In this document: piece after piece, positions 1 through 7,232 of the stretch | How the letters are laid out: each line of letters begins with the position of its first letter | Numbering within the stretch: the first letter of the stretch is position 1 | Notes under the pieces: model-generated | What the model was told of the DNA's origin: nothing | The model's input: only the letters and a program-made list of their open reading frames with translations | Database searches by the model: none | Origin: UBA1924 sp963976625 | GTDB taxonomy: Bacteria; Planctomycetota; Phycisphaerae; Phycisphaerales; UBA1924 | Length of the DNA stretch: 29,443 nucleotides | Assembly (NCBI GenBank): GCA_963976625.1 | Contig: CAXBLA010000033.1 | Location: 1 to 29,443 of the forward strand | Reading direction: 5' to 3' | Program-made: the position numbers and the translations under genes

Positions 1-245
1 CCGCCGTCGAAGAGGATCAGCCCCAGGGCGATCGTGCCGAGCCGGAAGGCGAGCTCGTAGTCCTTGAACTCCACGCCCCCGATCCCTTGGGACCCACCGA
101 GCATGCCCAGGACCATAAAGAGCAGTACCACCGGCACACCGGCCTTGTTGAGTGTTCGGCTAAAAAGCACGCTGCACAGAATCAACGCCCCGAAGACAAA
201 CATCAGGATCGCGGTGGCCACAGGCTCGGTGGTCGTCGTGAACAT
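1..245 (-). CDS. Cation/proton antiporter, N-terminal part (truncated by window edge)
   Basis: An open frame starts at ATG 245 (minus) and runs off the left edge, giving the first 81 residues. It shows two hydrophobic helices (about residues 9-28 and 36-52) and the segment RLGTIALGLILFDGG. That segment is characteristic of the CPA1/NhaP2-type potassium or sodium/proton antiporters, where a LILFDGG loop follows the second helix. The family exchanges K+ or Na+ for H+ across the inner membrane and serves pH and ion homeostasis. No Shine-Dalgarno is evident before the ATG. The gene lies 51 nt downstream of the serine hydrolase on the same strand and could be co-transcribed. The ion specificity and the presence of a C-terminal TrkA-C/RCK domain cannot be judged because most of the gene lies outside the window. 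Confidence 0.8.
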   Translation of the reverse strand, partial: MFTTTTEPVATAILMFVFGALILCSVLFSRTLNKAGVPVVLLFMVLGMLGGSQGIGGVEFKDYELAFRLGTIALGLILFDG

Positions 246-296
246 GTGTGATCATTAGGGCAATTTGGGCCAAAGAACATCGATTCCTTGGAAAGC

Positions 297-2135
297 TTAT
301 TTTATGAGATTTCGCAGCCGAGCAAGCGTGTGCTCTTCGATCAGATCGCGTTGTGCATCGTCGAGCGACTCGTCCGCGCCGATCCGCTGCAGACAAGTTT
401 GATATGCTTGCAATGCGCCTTCCAACTCGCCGAGCTCGTAGCGGACCTGCCCGAGCATATCCCAAGCGCCCGCGTCATCCGGATAGAGCCCAGTGATCGC
501 TTCGCCCAGAATCAGCGCCGCTTGAGGATCAGCAAACTTCAAGAGACCCTTTGTCAACTGGATCAGCCGATCGCAGTCTACCATCGGATCAGCCTCATCT
601 TGGATATGGGCCTTTTTATAGTGTGCAATGGCGTTTTTCGCATCTCCGAGCAGCAGATCCTGCACGGGCCAATAGTCGTCCGCTGTCATCCGCATCGCGA
701 GTTGATCGGGGGCCATGCTCATCGACATCGATTCGACGGCTCCGGATTCATCGCTCTGAAACTCGACATGGAACTCGGTCCCCAAGATCTGGAATCGATG
801 CTCACCCAGTGGCACCAAAGGCATCCGCGGGTACGGCAGCTGCTGGATCGTCATCTGCTCATCTTCGACGGTGATGAACGCGACCTCATCAGGCCCGAAA
901 TCGTAGTGCCCGGCGTACTGATGAATTTGCTCAGATGAGACGGCAGCCTGTTCGAGCGGGTCGCCGACCATGCCCGTCCAGCCGTAGACATGAGCCACGG
1001 TGCGGATGATATCTCTGCAAAGCTCGAACCCCGTATTACTGTTGGTCATGACGATCACCCCGTTGCCGCCGATGAAGCTGGCGCGGAAGTCGCACTTGAA
1101 TCCCTTGTTTGAGCCCGAGTGCTCGAACCACTGCTCGCCGCCGAAATCATCGATGAACAGCCCGAGCCCTGCTCTGCGGAAAGCGGGGGTGAGCATCTGC
1201 TTGCCTGAATCAGCGTTGAGCACTCGCCCGTCCTCGCCGCCGGCGACCCGTTGAACCTCGAGCACGAACCGGGCGATATCGCTCGGGGTCGTCCAGAGAC
1301 CCGCGGGGAACTGTTCTGGGTAGACATTGGCCCCGCCCGGGATGCGACGCCCAGCGTAGTCATGGGCCGCACTGTGATTGGGCCATGTGTCTTCTGATAT
1401 TGGCTGTTCATAGGTGCTCCGTGTCATCGAGAGTGGAACAAGCACCTGCTCTTGAACAATGGAATTGAAATCTTGCCCGGTGATGTCCGTCATGGCCACC
1501 TGCAGCATGGTGCTGCCGCCACCGGAGTAGCGGTACCGCTCTCCGGCGGGCTCGATCTGGCGGAGCGCCTCGCTGTTTCCCCGTCCCAAGAGCAGGTCGA
1601 CGGCCGTAGGGATCTGCTCGCCGACCCGATAACCAGCGAATCCATCAACATTGAGCCCGGCGGAGTGATTGAGAATCCTTCGCGGCGTGACTTCATCACC
1701 AAACTCAGACTCAGGGAGTTTGAACGATTTGAGAAGTTTATTGATCGGAGTATCTAGATCGAGTCGTCCGTCTTGGGCGAGCCGAAGTGCAGCAAGTGCA
1801 GAGACAGGCTTTGAAATCGATGCCGCCTGAAACAGTGTTTCGGTCGTCACCGGGAGTCCGCTGGTCTCATCACGCACGCCGTAGCCCGCGGCCCAGTCGA
1901 TCTTCCCATTGCGGATCACCGCTACGCTCACCCCCGGGACTTCGAGGATGCGCATCCGTTCCTCGATATCAAACCCGTGTCCTTGTGCCCAGGCTCGAGT
2001 GAGCAAGCCCGATTCGACGGCCGCCTGACGGGCTTTGGCGCTATCGAGATCGGGCGATGCAGCGTCAGGCTTCTGCGATGCGGAGCAACTGGAGCAGGTC
2101 AGCAGCAAGAGAGCGATAGACAGGCGGAAGATCAT
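297..2135 (-). CDS. Serine hydrolase (class C beta-lactamase/DD-peptidase fold) lipoprotein with C-terminal TPR
   Basis: Start chosen at ATG 2135, with AAGGA 7 nt upstream, giving 612 aa; an in-frame ATG at 2201 would only add residues before a normal signal peptide. Residues 1-17 are a lipoprotein signal with cysteines at 14 and 17, so the protein probably sits in the periplasm, lipid-anchored. The beta-lactamase fold follows: the nucleophile motif S106-I-S-K109, a Y-S-G motif (RYSGGGS, where class C enzymes usually have YxN), and a late H-S-G (EHSGSNKG) as the third motif. Family members are esterases, D-aminopeptidases or DD-peptidases; substrate cannot be predicted. A DUF3471-like beta segment appears to follow, then about 70 C-terminal residues form a TPR-like helical pair (DAGAWDMLGQVRYELGELEGALQAY). 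The TPR tail suggests a protein partner. The antiporter gene lies just downstream. Confidence 0.85.
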   Translation of the reverse strand: MIFRLSIALLLLTCSSCSASQKPDAASPDLDSAKARQAAVESGLLTRAWAQGHGFDIEERMRILEVPGVSVAVIRNGKIDWAAGYGVRDETSGLPVTTETLFQAASISKPVSALAALRLAQDGRLDLDTPINKLLKSFKLPESEFGDEVTPRRILNHSAGLNVDGFAGYRVGEQIPTAVDLLLGRGNSEALRQIEPAGERYRYSGGGSTMLQVAMTDITGQDFNSIVQEQVLVPLSMTRSTYEQPISEDTWPNHSAAHDYAGRRIPGGANVYPEQFPAGLWTTPSDIARFVLEVQRVAGGEDGRVLNADSGKQMLTPAFRRAGLGLFIDDFGGEQWFEHSGSNKGFKCDFRASFIGGNGVIVMTNSNTGFELCRDIIRTVAHVYGWTGMVGDPLEQAAVSSEQIHQYAGHYDFGPDEVAFITVEDEQMTIQQLPYPRMPLVPLGEHRFQILGTEFHVEFQSDESGAVESMSMSMAPDQLAMRMTADDYWPVQDLLLGDAKNAIAHYKKAHIQDEADPMVDCDRLIQLTKGLLKFADPQAALILGEAITGLYPDDAGAWDMLGQVRYELGELEGALQAYQTCLQRIGADESLDDAQRDLIEEHTLARLRNLIK

Positions 2136-2193
2136 GTGTGTTCCTTGCAGAAGTGTTTCCAGTAAGTTGCCGTTCAAAGCATGCTGAGCAATG

Positions 2194-2230
2194 AACAGCA
2201 CACTCCCCGCGAGGGCGGGGGCGTGCTTGT
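2194..2230 (-). terminator. Hairpin between nitroreductase and serine hydrolase genes, possible terminator
   Basis: CCCCGC (2205-2210) pairs with GCGGGG (2215-2220) around a GAGG loop. Outer arms GCAC/GTGC and AACA/TGTT continue the stem with bulges. It lies 3' of the nitroreductase gene (stop at 2319) and upstream of the serine hydrolase start. There is no clean U-tract in the minus direction, so termination is a guess; an attenuating or mRNA-stabilising hairpin is equally possible. Confidence 0.4.
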
Positions 2231-2318
2231 TCTTCAGTTAAAGCTCGAATTGGTTGCACCCCGCTCGATAGACGCGATGCAGGGCTGCATGCGCTCGCTT
2301 CGGTGTCACGGCTTTGAA

Positions 2319-2984
2319 TTAAATCTCGGTGAGGATAGTCGACAATGGCAGGCGGGACTTGGGTAGCTTGGCGTTGTAGTCGTTCTCGGGATCGTGGTAC
2401 CCGATGGGCACGACCGCCAGACTTGAATACCCCCGCTCGCGCAGTCCCAGCAGTTTGTCGAGGGCGCTGATCTCGATGCCCTCCATCGGGGTCGCGTCGA
2501 TCCCCAGCGTGGCGACGCCCAGCAGGAACGCGCCCAGGTTCAGGTACACCTGCTTGTCCATCCAGTGCTGAACATCCTTGTAGTCCTGCTTGTGCAGGTT
2601 GACGAACAAGCTCCGCCCGCCGTGCATCTGCTCCTTGAACTCCGGGTTGCCCCCGAAGCGCCCGTCGGCGTCCTCTTGTTCGAGCACGCTCAGCAGGTAG
2701 TCTTCTTCGATATCGAGCTTGCTGCAGAACACGATAACATGCGACGCGTTGGTGATCGAGTTGCGGTTGAACGGGTAGAGCCGATCGGTGGACTGGGCGA
2801 TCAACTCCTTGCCCTCGTCGCTCGACGCGATCACAAAGTGCCAAGGCTGGGCGTTGGTGCTCGAGGCGCTGAATCGCAGCAGCTCCTTGATCTTGGCGAT
2901 GTCCTCCTCGGAGACCTGCTTGGTCGGGTCGTAGGCCTTGACGGTGTGGCGGGATTTGGCGTATTCGGTGATGTCTTTGTTCAT
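2319..2984 (-). CDS. nfsB: Oxygen-insensitive NAD(P)H nitroreductase, NfsB family
   Basis: The 221-aa product aligns by eye along its whole length with E. coli NfsB (217 aa). Shared segments include KSRHTVKAYDPTK near the N-terminus, FSASSTNAQPWHFVIA (FMN-binding), ASHVIVFCSK, EQEDADGRF, DKQVYLNLGAFLLGVATLGIDATPMEG and the C-terminal KLPKSRLPLSTILTEI. The family is a cytoplasmic FMN flavoprotein dimer that reduces nitroaromatics and quinones with NAD(P)H. The start at ATG 2984 is set by GGGAG upstream; an in-frame ATG at 3059 would add an unrelated extension that runs through the divergent promoter. The gene is divergent from an HxlR-family regulator, 158 nt apart, which is a common regulator/target arrangement for quinone- and electrophile-responsive nitroreductases. 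Confidence 0.93.
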   Translation of the reverse strand: MNKDITEYAKSRHTVKAYDPTKQVSEEDIAKIKELLRFSASSTNAQPWHFVIASSDEGKELIAQSTDRLYPFNRNSITNASHVIVFCSKLDIEEDYLLSVLEQEDADGRFGGNPEFKEQMHGGRSLFVNLHKQDYKDVQHWMDKQVYLNLGAFLLGVATLGIDATPMEGIEISALDKLLGLRERGYSSLAVVPIGYHDPENDYNAKLPKSRLPLSTILTEI

Positions 2985-3026
2985 GGCGGGCTCCCGTGGT
3001 TGGGTGAATAGGTTTGTTGACGATTG

Positions 3027-3045
3027 GCATACCGTACACCTATGC
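3027..3045. promoter_or_regulatory. Inverted repeat in the nfsB/hxlR divergent promoter region (site 1)
   Basis: GCATA (3027-3031) and TATGC (3041-3045) form perfect 5-bp arms around a 9-nt spacer. The site lies in the divergent intergenic region 38-60 nt from the nfsB start, where an operator for the HxlR regulator would be expected. Arms this short can occur by chance. Confidence 0.35.
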
Positions 3046-3060
3046 TTCGATATCGGCAAG

Positions 3061-3080
3061 TACCCACAAAAATGTAAGTA
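3061..3080. promoter_or_regulatory. Inverted repeat TACNNACA-AAAA-TGTNNGTA, candidate HxlR operator (site 2)
   Basis: TACCCACA (3061-3068), AAAA, then TGTAAGTA (3073-3080): six of eight arm positions are symmetric. A 20-bp AT-rich dyad of the form TAC...GTA fits the type of site bound by winged-helix HxlR/YodB dimers. It lies about 77 nt from nfsB and 62 nt from the regulator gene, so one site could serve both promoters. No matching -10/-35 pair is convincing. Confidence 0.45.
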
Positions 3081-3142
3081 TGAAGATTCTTTGACACCGC
3101 TGCAGAGCCGCCAGGGCTCTCAAGCCCAATCCAAGGTGCACC

Positions 3143-3508
3143 ATGGCGCGGAAATACAACTGGAAAACCGGATGCGATGTCGAAGCGACGCTCAGCGTTA
3201 TCGGCGGTCGATGGAAGCCCATCCTGCTCTGCCACCTCATGGGCGGCAAGAAACGCTTCGGCGAGCTCCGCAGGCTCACGCCCAACGCGACCGAACGCAT
3301 GATCACCCTTCAGCTCCGCGAGCTCGAAGCTGACAAAGTCATCTCCCGACATGTTTTCGCCGAGGTGCCCCCGCGGGTCGAGTACGAAGTGACAGACTAT
3401 GGGCGTTCGCTGGACCCGATCCTGTGCTCGATGCAGCAGTGGGGCAAGGCATTCAAGGAACGCATGCTGCAGGAAGAGTCAGCCGAAGAGCAGGTCGGCC
3501 AGCTCTAG
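3143..3508 (+). CDS. HxlR-family winged-helix transcriptional regulator
   Basis: A 121-aa protein with the full HxlR domain at residues 11-100: CDVEATLSVIGGRWKPILLCHLM (N-terminal cysteine and the IGGRWK signature), GKKRFGELRRLTPNATERMITLQLRELEADKVISR (recognition helix), then the wing PPRVEYEVTDYG and a dimerisation helix SLDPILCSMQQWG. Cysteines at 11 and 29 are candidates for redox or electrophile sensing as in YodB/HypR; this is inference. AAGG lies upstream of the ATG with acceptable spacing. It probably represses the divergent nfsB gene and itself. The 3' end converges on the Sel1 lipoprotein gene. Confidence 0.9.
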   Translation: MARKYNWKTGCDVEATLSVIGGRWKPILLCHLMGGKKRFGELRRLTPNATERMITLQLRELEADKVISRHVFAEVPPRVEYEVTDYGRSLDPILCSMQQWGKAFKERMLQEESAEEQVGQL

Positions 3509-3537
3509 TTAAGTCAATGAGAAGCAGGCGGGTTGTC

Positions 3538-3563
3538 TGGACTCGTAGTTTGGACTCGTCATT
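3538..3563 (+). repeat. Two-copy 13-nt tandem repeat
   Basis: TGGACTCGT occurs at 3538-3546 and 3551-3559, and the 13-nt periods differ only in the last positions (AGTT versus CATT). It sits in the 60-nt gap between two convergent genes. No function is apparent. Confidence 0.5.
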
Positions 3564-3568
3564 TGGGT

Positions 3569-4432
3569 TCAGGGTGCGAGCGAATCGAGCTGGTTCTGCC
3601 AATCGCCGGCCTGTGCTCGCGTCTGCTCGATGAGTGCCTCAGGCAGCTTGGCCTCGACCGTAGGCAGCGCACCGATCGCCAGTTCGTGCCCTCCAAGGCT
3701 GCTCAAAAGAATCCAGAGATACGCCCGCTGATAGTCCACCTCGACGCCCTGCCCATTGAAGTAGAGCACCCCGAGATTGTACTGGGCGTGGGCATGCCCC
3801 TGTTGGCACGCGAGCCAGTACCAGTCCTTCGCCAACTCGAAATCAGGCGTTGAGCGGTTGTTGTACATCGTGCCCAGGTGGTTCTGGGCATCGGCAAAGC
3901 CTTGGGCCGCAGCTTTTTCGAGCCAAGAAATCGCCTCGGTTTCGCTCTGGTTGACCCCGGCGCCCTCTTGGTACATCCGCCCGAGGTTGTACTGCGAAGT
4001 GTCATCGCCCTTGTCGGCCGCCCAGCGGAAGAGCTCCGCGGCTCGCTCGTCATCACGCTTGATCCCGAGCCCCTCGGCGTACATGCGTCCGAGGTTGGCG
4101 TGGGCCGCGACGACTCCTTTTTCGACGGCCAGCGTGTACCAGAAATTGGCCTCTTCGTAGTTCTCTTCGCGCTCGTAGAACACCCCAAGGGCGAATCGTG
4201 CCTGCGCATTGCCGTCTTTGGCGAGTTTGGTCAGGCGTTCGAGCCCTGCAGTGTCACCGGCTTCGAGCGGCGAGTACGGCACCCCGCCGTCGGCTTGCGG
4301 GACTTTGAGGATTTCGTTGTCCTTGGACTCAGAACATCCGCCAAGCCCCATGCCCAGCGTGGCGAATACAAGCAGGCCAATCAGGCATGAGGTGCAGGTT
4401 CGCTTTATCGATGGGTGGGTGGTGTGCATCAT
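3569..4432 (-). CDS. Sel1-like repeat (TPR-like) lipoprotein
   Basis: A 287-aa protein beginning with a lipoprotein signal peptide (hydrophobic core about residues 17-31, lipobox LGGC with C33). Tandem Sel1-like repeats fill residues about 65-260: ARFALGVFYEREENYEEANFWYTLAVEKG, AHANLGRMYAEGLGIKRDDERAAELFRWAADKG, SQYNLGRMYQEGAG..., AQNHLGTMYNN... and AQYNLGVLYFNGQG.... Each has the A.Y.LG.MY..G pattern. Such solenoids are protein-binding scaffolds, here probably anchored in the periplasm. Partner unknown. Either M1 or M2 could be the start. A TTGACA-like -35 may lie on the minus strand at 4490-4495, but no good -10 accompanies it. Divergent from phnA. Confidence 0.88.
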   Translation of the reverse strand: MMHTTHPSIKRTCTSCLIGLLVFATLGMGLGGCSESKDNEILKVPQADGGVPYSPLEAGDTAGLERLTKLAKDGNAQARFALGVFYEREENYEEANFWYTLAVEKGVVAAHANLGRMYAEGLGIKRDDERAAELFRWAADKGDDTSQYNLGRMYQEGAGVNQSETEAISWLEKAAAQGFADAQNHLGTMYNNRSTPDFELAKDWYWLACQQGHAHAQYNLGVLYFNGQGVEVDYQRAYLWILLSSLGGHELAIGALPTVEAKLPEALIEQTRAQAGDWQNQLDSLAP

Positions 4433-4547
4433 GGGGTGTCTCTCGGGCGGCTTGGTAAAGTTTTATCCTATCCAATATCTGTCAAGCTGTGCAAACACAC
4501 ATAAACTAATCGTTCCGGATCTGAAGGCAGTTTTGAAGGATATACCG

Positions 4548-4898
4548 ATGAGCGATCTCCCCCCATGCCCGGCGTGCAAAGAAGAATACACCTACGAGGA
4601 CGGCACACTCTATGTCTGCCCGTCGTGCGCCCATGAATGGTCCGCAGCCGGCGAGGTGCAGCCACAGGCCGGCGAAGAGGACGACGGACTCGTCCGCGAT
4701 TCTAACGGCAATGTCCTCGAATCCGGCGACACCGTCGTCGTGATCAAAGACCTGAAGGTCAAGGGCTCGTCGCTGGTCGTCAAGGGCGGGACGAAGGTCA
4801 AAAACATCCGCCTCGTCGATGGAGATCACGATATCGATTGCAAAATCCCGGGGATCGGCGCGATGCAGCTCAAATCCGAGTTCGTCAAGAAGGCCTAA
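4548..4898 (+). CDS. phnA: Zinc-ribbon domain protein PhnA/YjdM
   Basis: The start is at ATG 4548 with AAGGA 7 nt upstream, giving 116 aa. An N-terminal zinc ribbon has C7-x2-C10 and C24-x2-C27 (CPAC ... CPSC), followed by AHEW and then the conserved C-terminal domain VRDSNGNVLESGDTVVVIKDLKVKGSS with KGGTKVKNIRLV. Length and order match E. coli YjdM (formerly PhnA, about 111 aa). The name is historical: the protein is not phosphonoacetate hydrolase and its function is poorly defined. It stands alone, with no phn genes nearby. Confidence 0.93.
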   Translation: MSDLPPCPACKEEYTYEDGTLYVCPSCAHEWSAAGEVQPQAGEEDDGLVRDSNGNVLESGDTVVVIKDLKVKGSSLVVKGGTKVKNIRLVDGDHDIDCKIPGIGAMQLKSEFVKKA

Positions 4899-4990
4899 GA
4901 CCCGAGCGGGCAAATCAGCAGCAAGATTGATCTGTCCAAATGGTTCGCGGGAAGTTGCGTGATGCCCCCGAACGCCCCGTGATCTTGGTA

Positions 4991-4996
4991 TATCAT
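4991..4996 (+). promoter_or_regulatory. TATCAT -10-like element 5 nt before ATG 5002
   Basis: A TANNNT hexamer ends 5 nt before ATG 5002, which would place transcription start at the start codon (leaderless mRNA). There is no Shine-Dalgarno for this ATG. Same arrangement as several other genes here. Confidence 0.35.
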
Positions 4997-5001
4997 TGGG
5001 C

Positions 5002-5901
5002 ATGGAGATGACTATGCAGACGAATACCGCCCAACAGCCCGCCGGCACCCGAAAATCAGCCTGGCTCCTCGACCACGCCAAGGATGTCTACACCCAGACC
5101 GGCGAGGACGGGATCCTCGAGCAGATCCTCTCGATGCTCCCCGACACCGACCAATGGTGCGTCGAGTTCGGCGCGTGGGACGGCAAGCACCTGTGCAACT
5201 CGCGCAACCTGATCCTCAACAAGGGCTACAGCGCCGTGATGATCGAGGGTTCGGAGGCCAAGTCCAAAGAACTCACGCAGACCTACAAGGACTACCCGGG
5301 CGTGATCCCGATGAACGCCTTCGTCGGGTACACCAAGGACGACAACCTCGACACGCTGCTGGCCAAGACCGACATCCCCCAGAACTTCGACTTCCTGTCG
5401 ATCGATGTCGATGGCAACGACTACCACATCTGGAAGGCGATGAGCACCTACCAGCCCAAGATCGTCTGCATCGAGTACAACCCGACGATGGCCACCGGCG
5501 TGCACTTTGTCCAAGAAGCCGGGCCCACCGTCATGCACGGCTCAAGCCCGTCGGCGATCAACGCCCTCGGGATCGACAAGGGCTACACGCTCGTGTGCGT
5601 CACCGATCTGAACTTGATATTCGTCAAGAATGAGTACGCGGATCTCTTTGAGATCGCGGACAACTCGCTCGAAGCGCTTCGTCCCAACGAGGACTTTGTC
5701 ACCCACATGTTCTGCGGCTACGACGGACGCATCCTCCTGCAAGGCTCCAAACGCATGCCTTGGCACGGGATCGATATCAAGCCGCCGATGATGGAGCAGA
5801 TCCCCGGATCACTCCAGACCTTCCCCGACGACTACAGCTTCATGCAGAAGCTCCGCTTCGGGATCTTCAAGACCATCCGCAAGATATCCGGCTTCAACTA
5901 A
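5002..5901 (+). CDS. FkbM-like SAM-dependent methyltransferase domain protein
   Basis: About 299 aa if ATG 5002 is used. ATG 5014 (GGAG 6 nt upstream) is a serious alternative; residue numbers here use 5002. A Rossmann-type methyltransferase core is visible: WCVEFGAWDGKH (residues 52-63, glycine-rich SAM motif I), AVMIEGSE (acidic end of strand 2), then FDFLSIDVDGNDYHIWKAM (130-147) and IVCIEYNP. This resembles FkbM-family and related small methyltransferases that modify sugars or lipids. The C-terminal 60 residues are basic and unassigned, with no signal peptide. It is not in a visible polysaccharide cluster, so the substrate is unknown. Confidence 0.7.
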   Translation: MEMTMQTNTAQQPAGTRKSAWLLDHAKDVYTQTGEDGILEQILSMLPDTDQWCVEFGAWDGKHLCNSRNLILNKGYSAVMIEGSEAKSKELTQTYKDYPGVIPMNAFVGYTKDDNLDTLLAKTDIPQNFDFLSIDVDGNDYHIWKAMSTYQPKIVCIEYNPTMATGVHFVQEAGPTVMHGSSPSAINALGIDKGYTLVCVTDLNLIFVKNEYADLFEIADNSLEALRPNEDFVTHMFCGYDGRILLQGSKRMPWHGIDIKPPMMEQIPGSLQTFPDDYSFMQKLRFGIFKTIRKISGFN

Positions 5902-5937
5902 GCCGATCGAGTTTGTCGATCTGTTCGAGAATCAGCC

Positions 5938-6441
5938 ATGGAAAATCCATCGCCCTCAATTCACGCCGATCGGGTCTCGATCCGGCGCGCGGTGCCAGCT
6001 GATCTGCCCGCGTTGTATCGCCAACAGCTCGACGCCGACGCGGTGGCGATGGCGGTGGTCTATGCCCGTGATGAGCAAGACTTCGCGGCTCATTGGGACA
6101 AAAACTTCGCCAATCCCAGCGTGGCCGCGATGGTCATCGAGCTCCAAGTCGATGGTCAACTAACGGTGGTGGGCCATGTCACTCGTTTCTGGATCGCGGA
6201 CGAGGGCTTTGTCGGATACTGGGTCGATAAAGCCCACTGGGGCAAGGGGGTCGCGTCGCGGGCTTTGGAGTTGCTGCTGGAGATGGTGGATGAGCGGCCG
6301 CTGTATGCCCGGGCCGCGAGCTCGAATGTGGGGTCGATCCGGGTGCTCGAAAAGTGTGGCTTCGATCTGATCCGTCACGAGATGAGCGAGGACGATGGGA
6401 AGTATCCGGTGTGTGAAGAGGCGTTCATGGTGCTCCGCTGA
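5938..6441 (+). CDS. GNAT-family N-acetyltransferase (RimJ/RimL-like)
   Basis: A 167-aa single-domain GNAT protein. N-terminal VSIRRAVPADLPALY starts the fold. The acetyl-CoA pyrophosphate loop is WGKGVASRAL (residues 101-110), and the late motif SSNVGSIRVLEKCGFDLI (128-145) with N130 and the K-C-G-F turn is typical of the RimJ/RimL branch. That branch acetylates protein N-termini or small amines; the acceptor here cannot be predicted. The gene follows the methyltransferase by 36 nt and may be co-transcribed. Spacing to the next gene, which has its own promoter, is 101 nt. Confidence 0.88.
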   Translation: MENPSPSIHADRVSIRRAVPADLPALYRQQLDADAVAMAVVYARDEQDFAAHWDKNFANPSVAAMVIELQVDGQLTVVGHVTRFWIADEGFVGYWVDKAHWGKGVASRALELLLEMVDERPLYARAASSNVGSIRVLEKCGFDLIRHEMSEDDGKYPVCEEAFMVLR

Positions 6442-6477
6442 GGGCTTGGGCAGGGTTCATCCCCGGACGCGTGTGGC

Positions 6478-6486
6478 TGGTATAAT
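6478..6486 (+). promoter_or_regulatory. Extended -10 promoter (TGGTATAAT) for carbonic anhydrase
   Basis: A perfect extended -10, TG-G-TATAAT, lies 56 nt before the carbonic anhydrase ATG. A weak TTCATC at 6456-6461 could serve as a -35 (19-nt spacer). Start of transcription would be near 6493, giving a leader of about 50 nt with a small CGCCG/CGGCG hairpin (6495-6506) and GAGGAA at 6532-6537. Confidence 0.65.
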
Positions 6487-6542
6487 CCGCGAAGCGCCGC
6501 TCGGCGTTGTAGCAAGGTCTCCAAAGCCAACGAGGAATCCGC

Positions 6543-7178
6543 ATGCATCCAGCCAAAATCCCCGCACCCGAGGCGTACGAACTGCTCAAAGAGGGCAACC
6601 AACGGTTTGTGGCCGGGACGAGCGCACGGATCCACCGCACGCACAAGCTGGTGGATAACCAGGAACCGTTCGCGGTGGTGCTGGGCTGTTCGGACTCCCG
6701 AGTCCCCCCCGAGATCCTGTTCGATCACGGCGTGGGCGACATGTTCGTGATCCGGCTCGCGGGCAATATTGTGTCGCCGATGGAAGTGGGGAGCGTGGAG
6801 TTCGCATCGATCAAGTTCGGGCCCAGGCTGGTCGTAGTGCTCGGGCACACCTGCTGCGGCGCGGTGTCGGCCACGGTCGAGACGCTGATCGAATCAGAGT
6901 CGAACCCCGGATTGAATCTCGTCGCTGATCTCTCGGAGGGGATGCAGACGATCGTCGAGCACATCCGCCCGTCGGTGAATCTCGATGCGCCCCACGAGAC
7001 CCAAGAACAGACCAAGAGTGTGATCTATCAATCCATCGTGGACAATGTCAAGAACTCGGTCCGCCGACTCCGCGATGGCTCCGATGTGATGCGCGACCTG
7101 ATTGCCAACCACGGCGTGATGGTTGTGGGCGGGGTGTACAACCTCGAGACCGGGGTCGTTGATTTCTTTGATATCTAA
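6543..7178 (+). CDS. can: Beta-class carbonic anhydrase
   Basis: A 211-aa cytoplasmic zinc enzyme that interconverts CO2 and bicarbonate. Zinc ligands are visible: C49-x-D51-x-R53 (GCSDSRVPPEILF) and H102-x-x-C105 (GHTCCGAV). The Asp-Arg dyad D51/R53 is intact. QRFVAG and DMFVIRLAGNIV are further family hallmarks, and the C-terminal VMVVGGVYNLETGVVDFF closes the fold. Length is normal for the class. GAGGAA lies 5 nt before the ATG and the extended -10 lies 56 nt upstream, so this gene has its own promoter. It likely supplies bicarbonate for carboxylations and pyrimidine synthesis (pyrD is elsewhere in the window). Confidence 0.95.
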   Translation: MHPAKIPAPEAYELLKEGNQRFVAGTSARIHRTHKLVDNQEPFAVVLGCSDSRVPPEILFDHGVGDMFVIRLAGNIVSPMEVGSVEFASIKFGPRLVVVLGHTCCGAVSATVETLIESESNPGLNLVADLSEGMQTIVEHIRPSVNLDAPHETQEQTKSVIYQSIVDNVKNSVRRLRDGSDVMRDLIANHGVMVVGGVYNLETGVVDFFDI

Positions 7179-7197
7179 GCTGGCAGCTGGCCAGCTT
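7177..7197 (+). terminator. Hairpin overlapping the carbonic anhydrase stop codon, without U-tract
   Basis: AAGCTGGC (7177-7184) and GCCAGCTT (7190-7197) pair perfectly over 8 bp around AGCTG. The stem starts inside the TAA stop. No T-run follows, so it may be a pause or mRNA 3'-end stabiliser rather than an intrinsic terminator. Confidence 0.45.
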
Positions 7198-7218
7198 GTG
7201 AGGACGCAGCCGAAGCGG

Positions 7219-7224
7219 TACGAT
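7219..7224 (+). promoter_or_regulatory. TACGAT -10-like element 8 nt before the glycerate kinase ATG
   Basis: A TANNNT hexamer ends 8 nt before ATG 7233 and no Shine-Dalgarno is present, consistent with a leaderless or nearly leaderless transcript. Confidence 0.35.
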
Positions 7225-7232
7225 GATCGTCG

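Noticed and set aside
2065..3039. 324-codon minus-strand frame overlapping the nitroreductase
   Set aside because: It is a frame-shifted shadow of nfsB; the nfsB frame matches a known family along its whole length.
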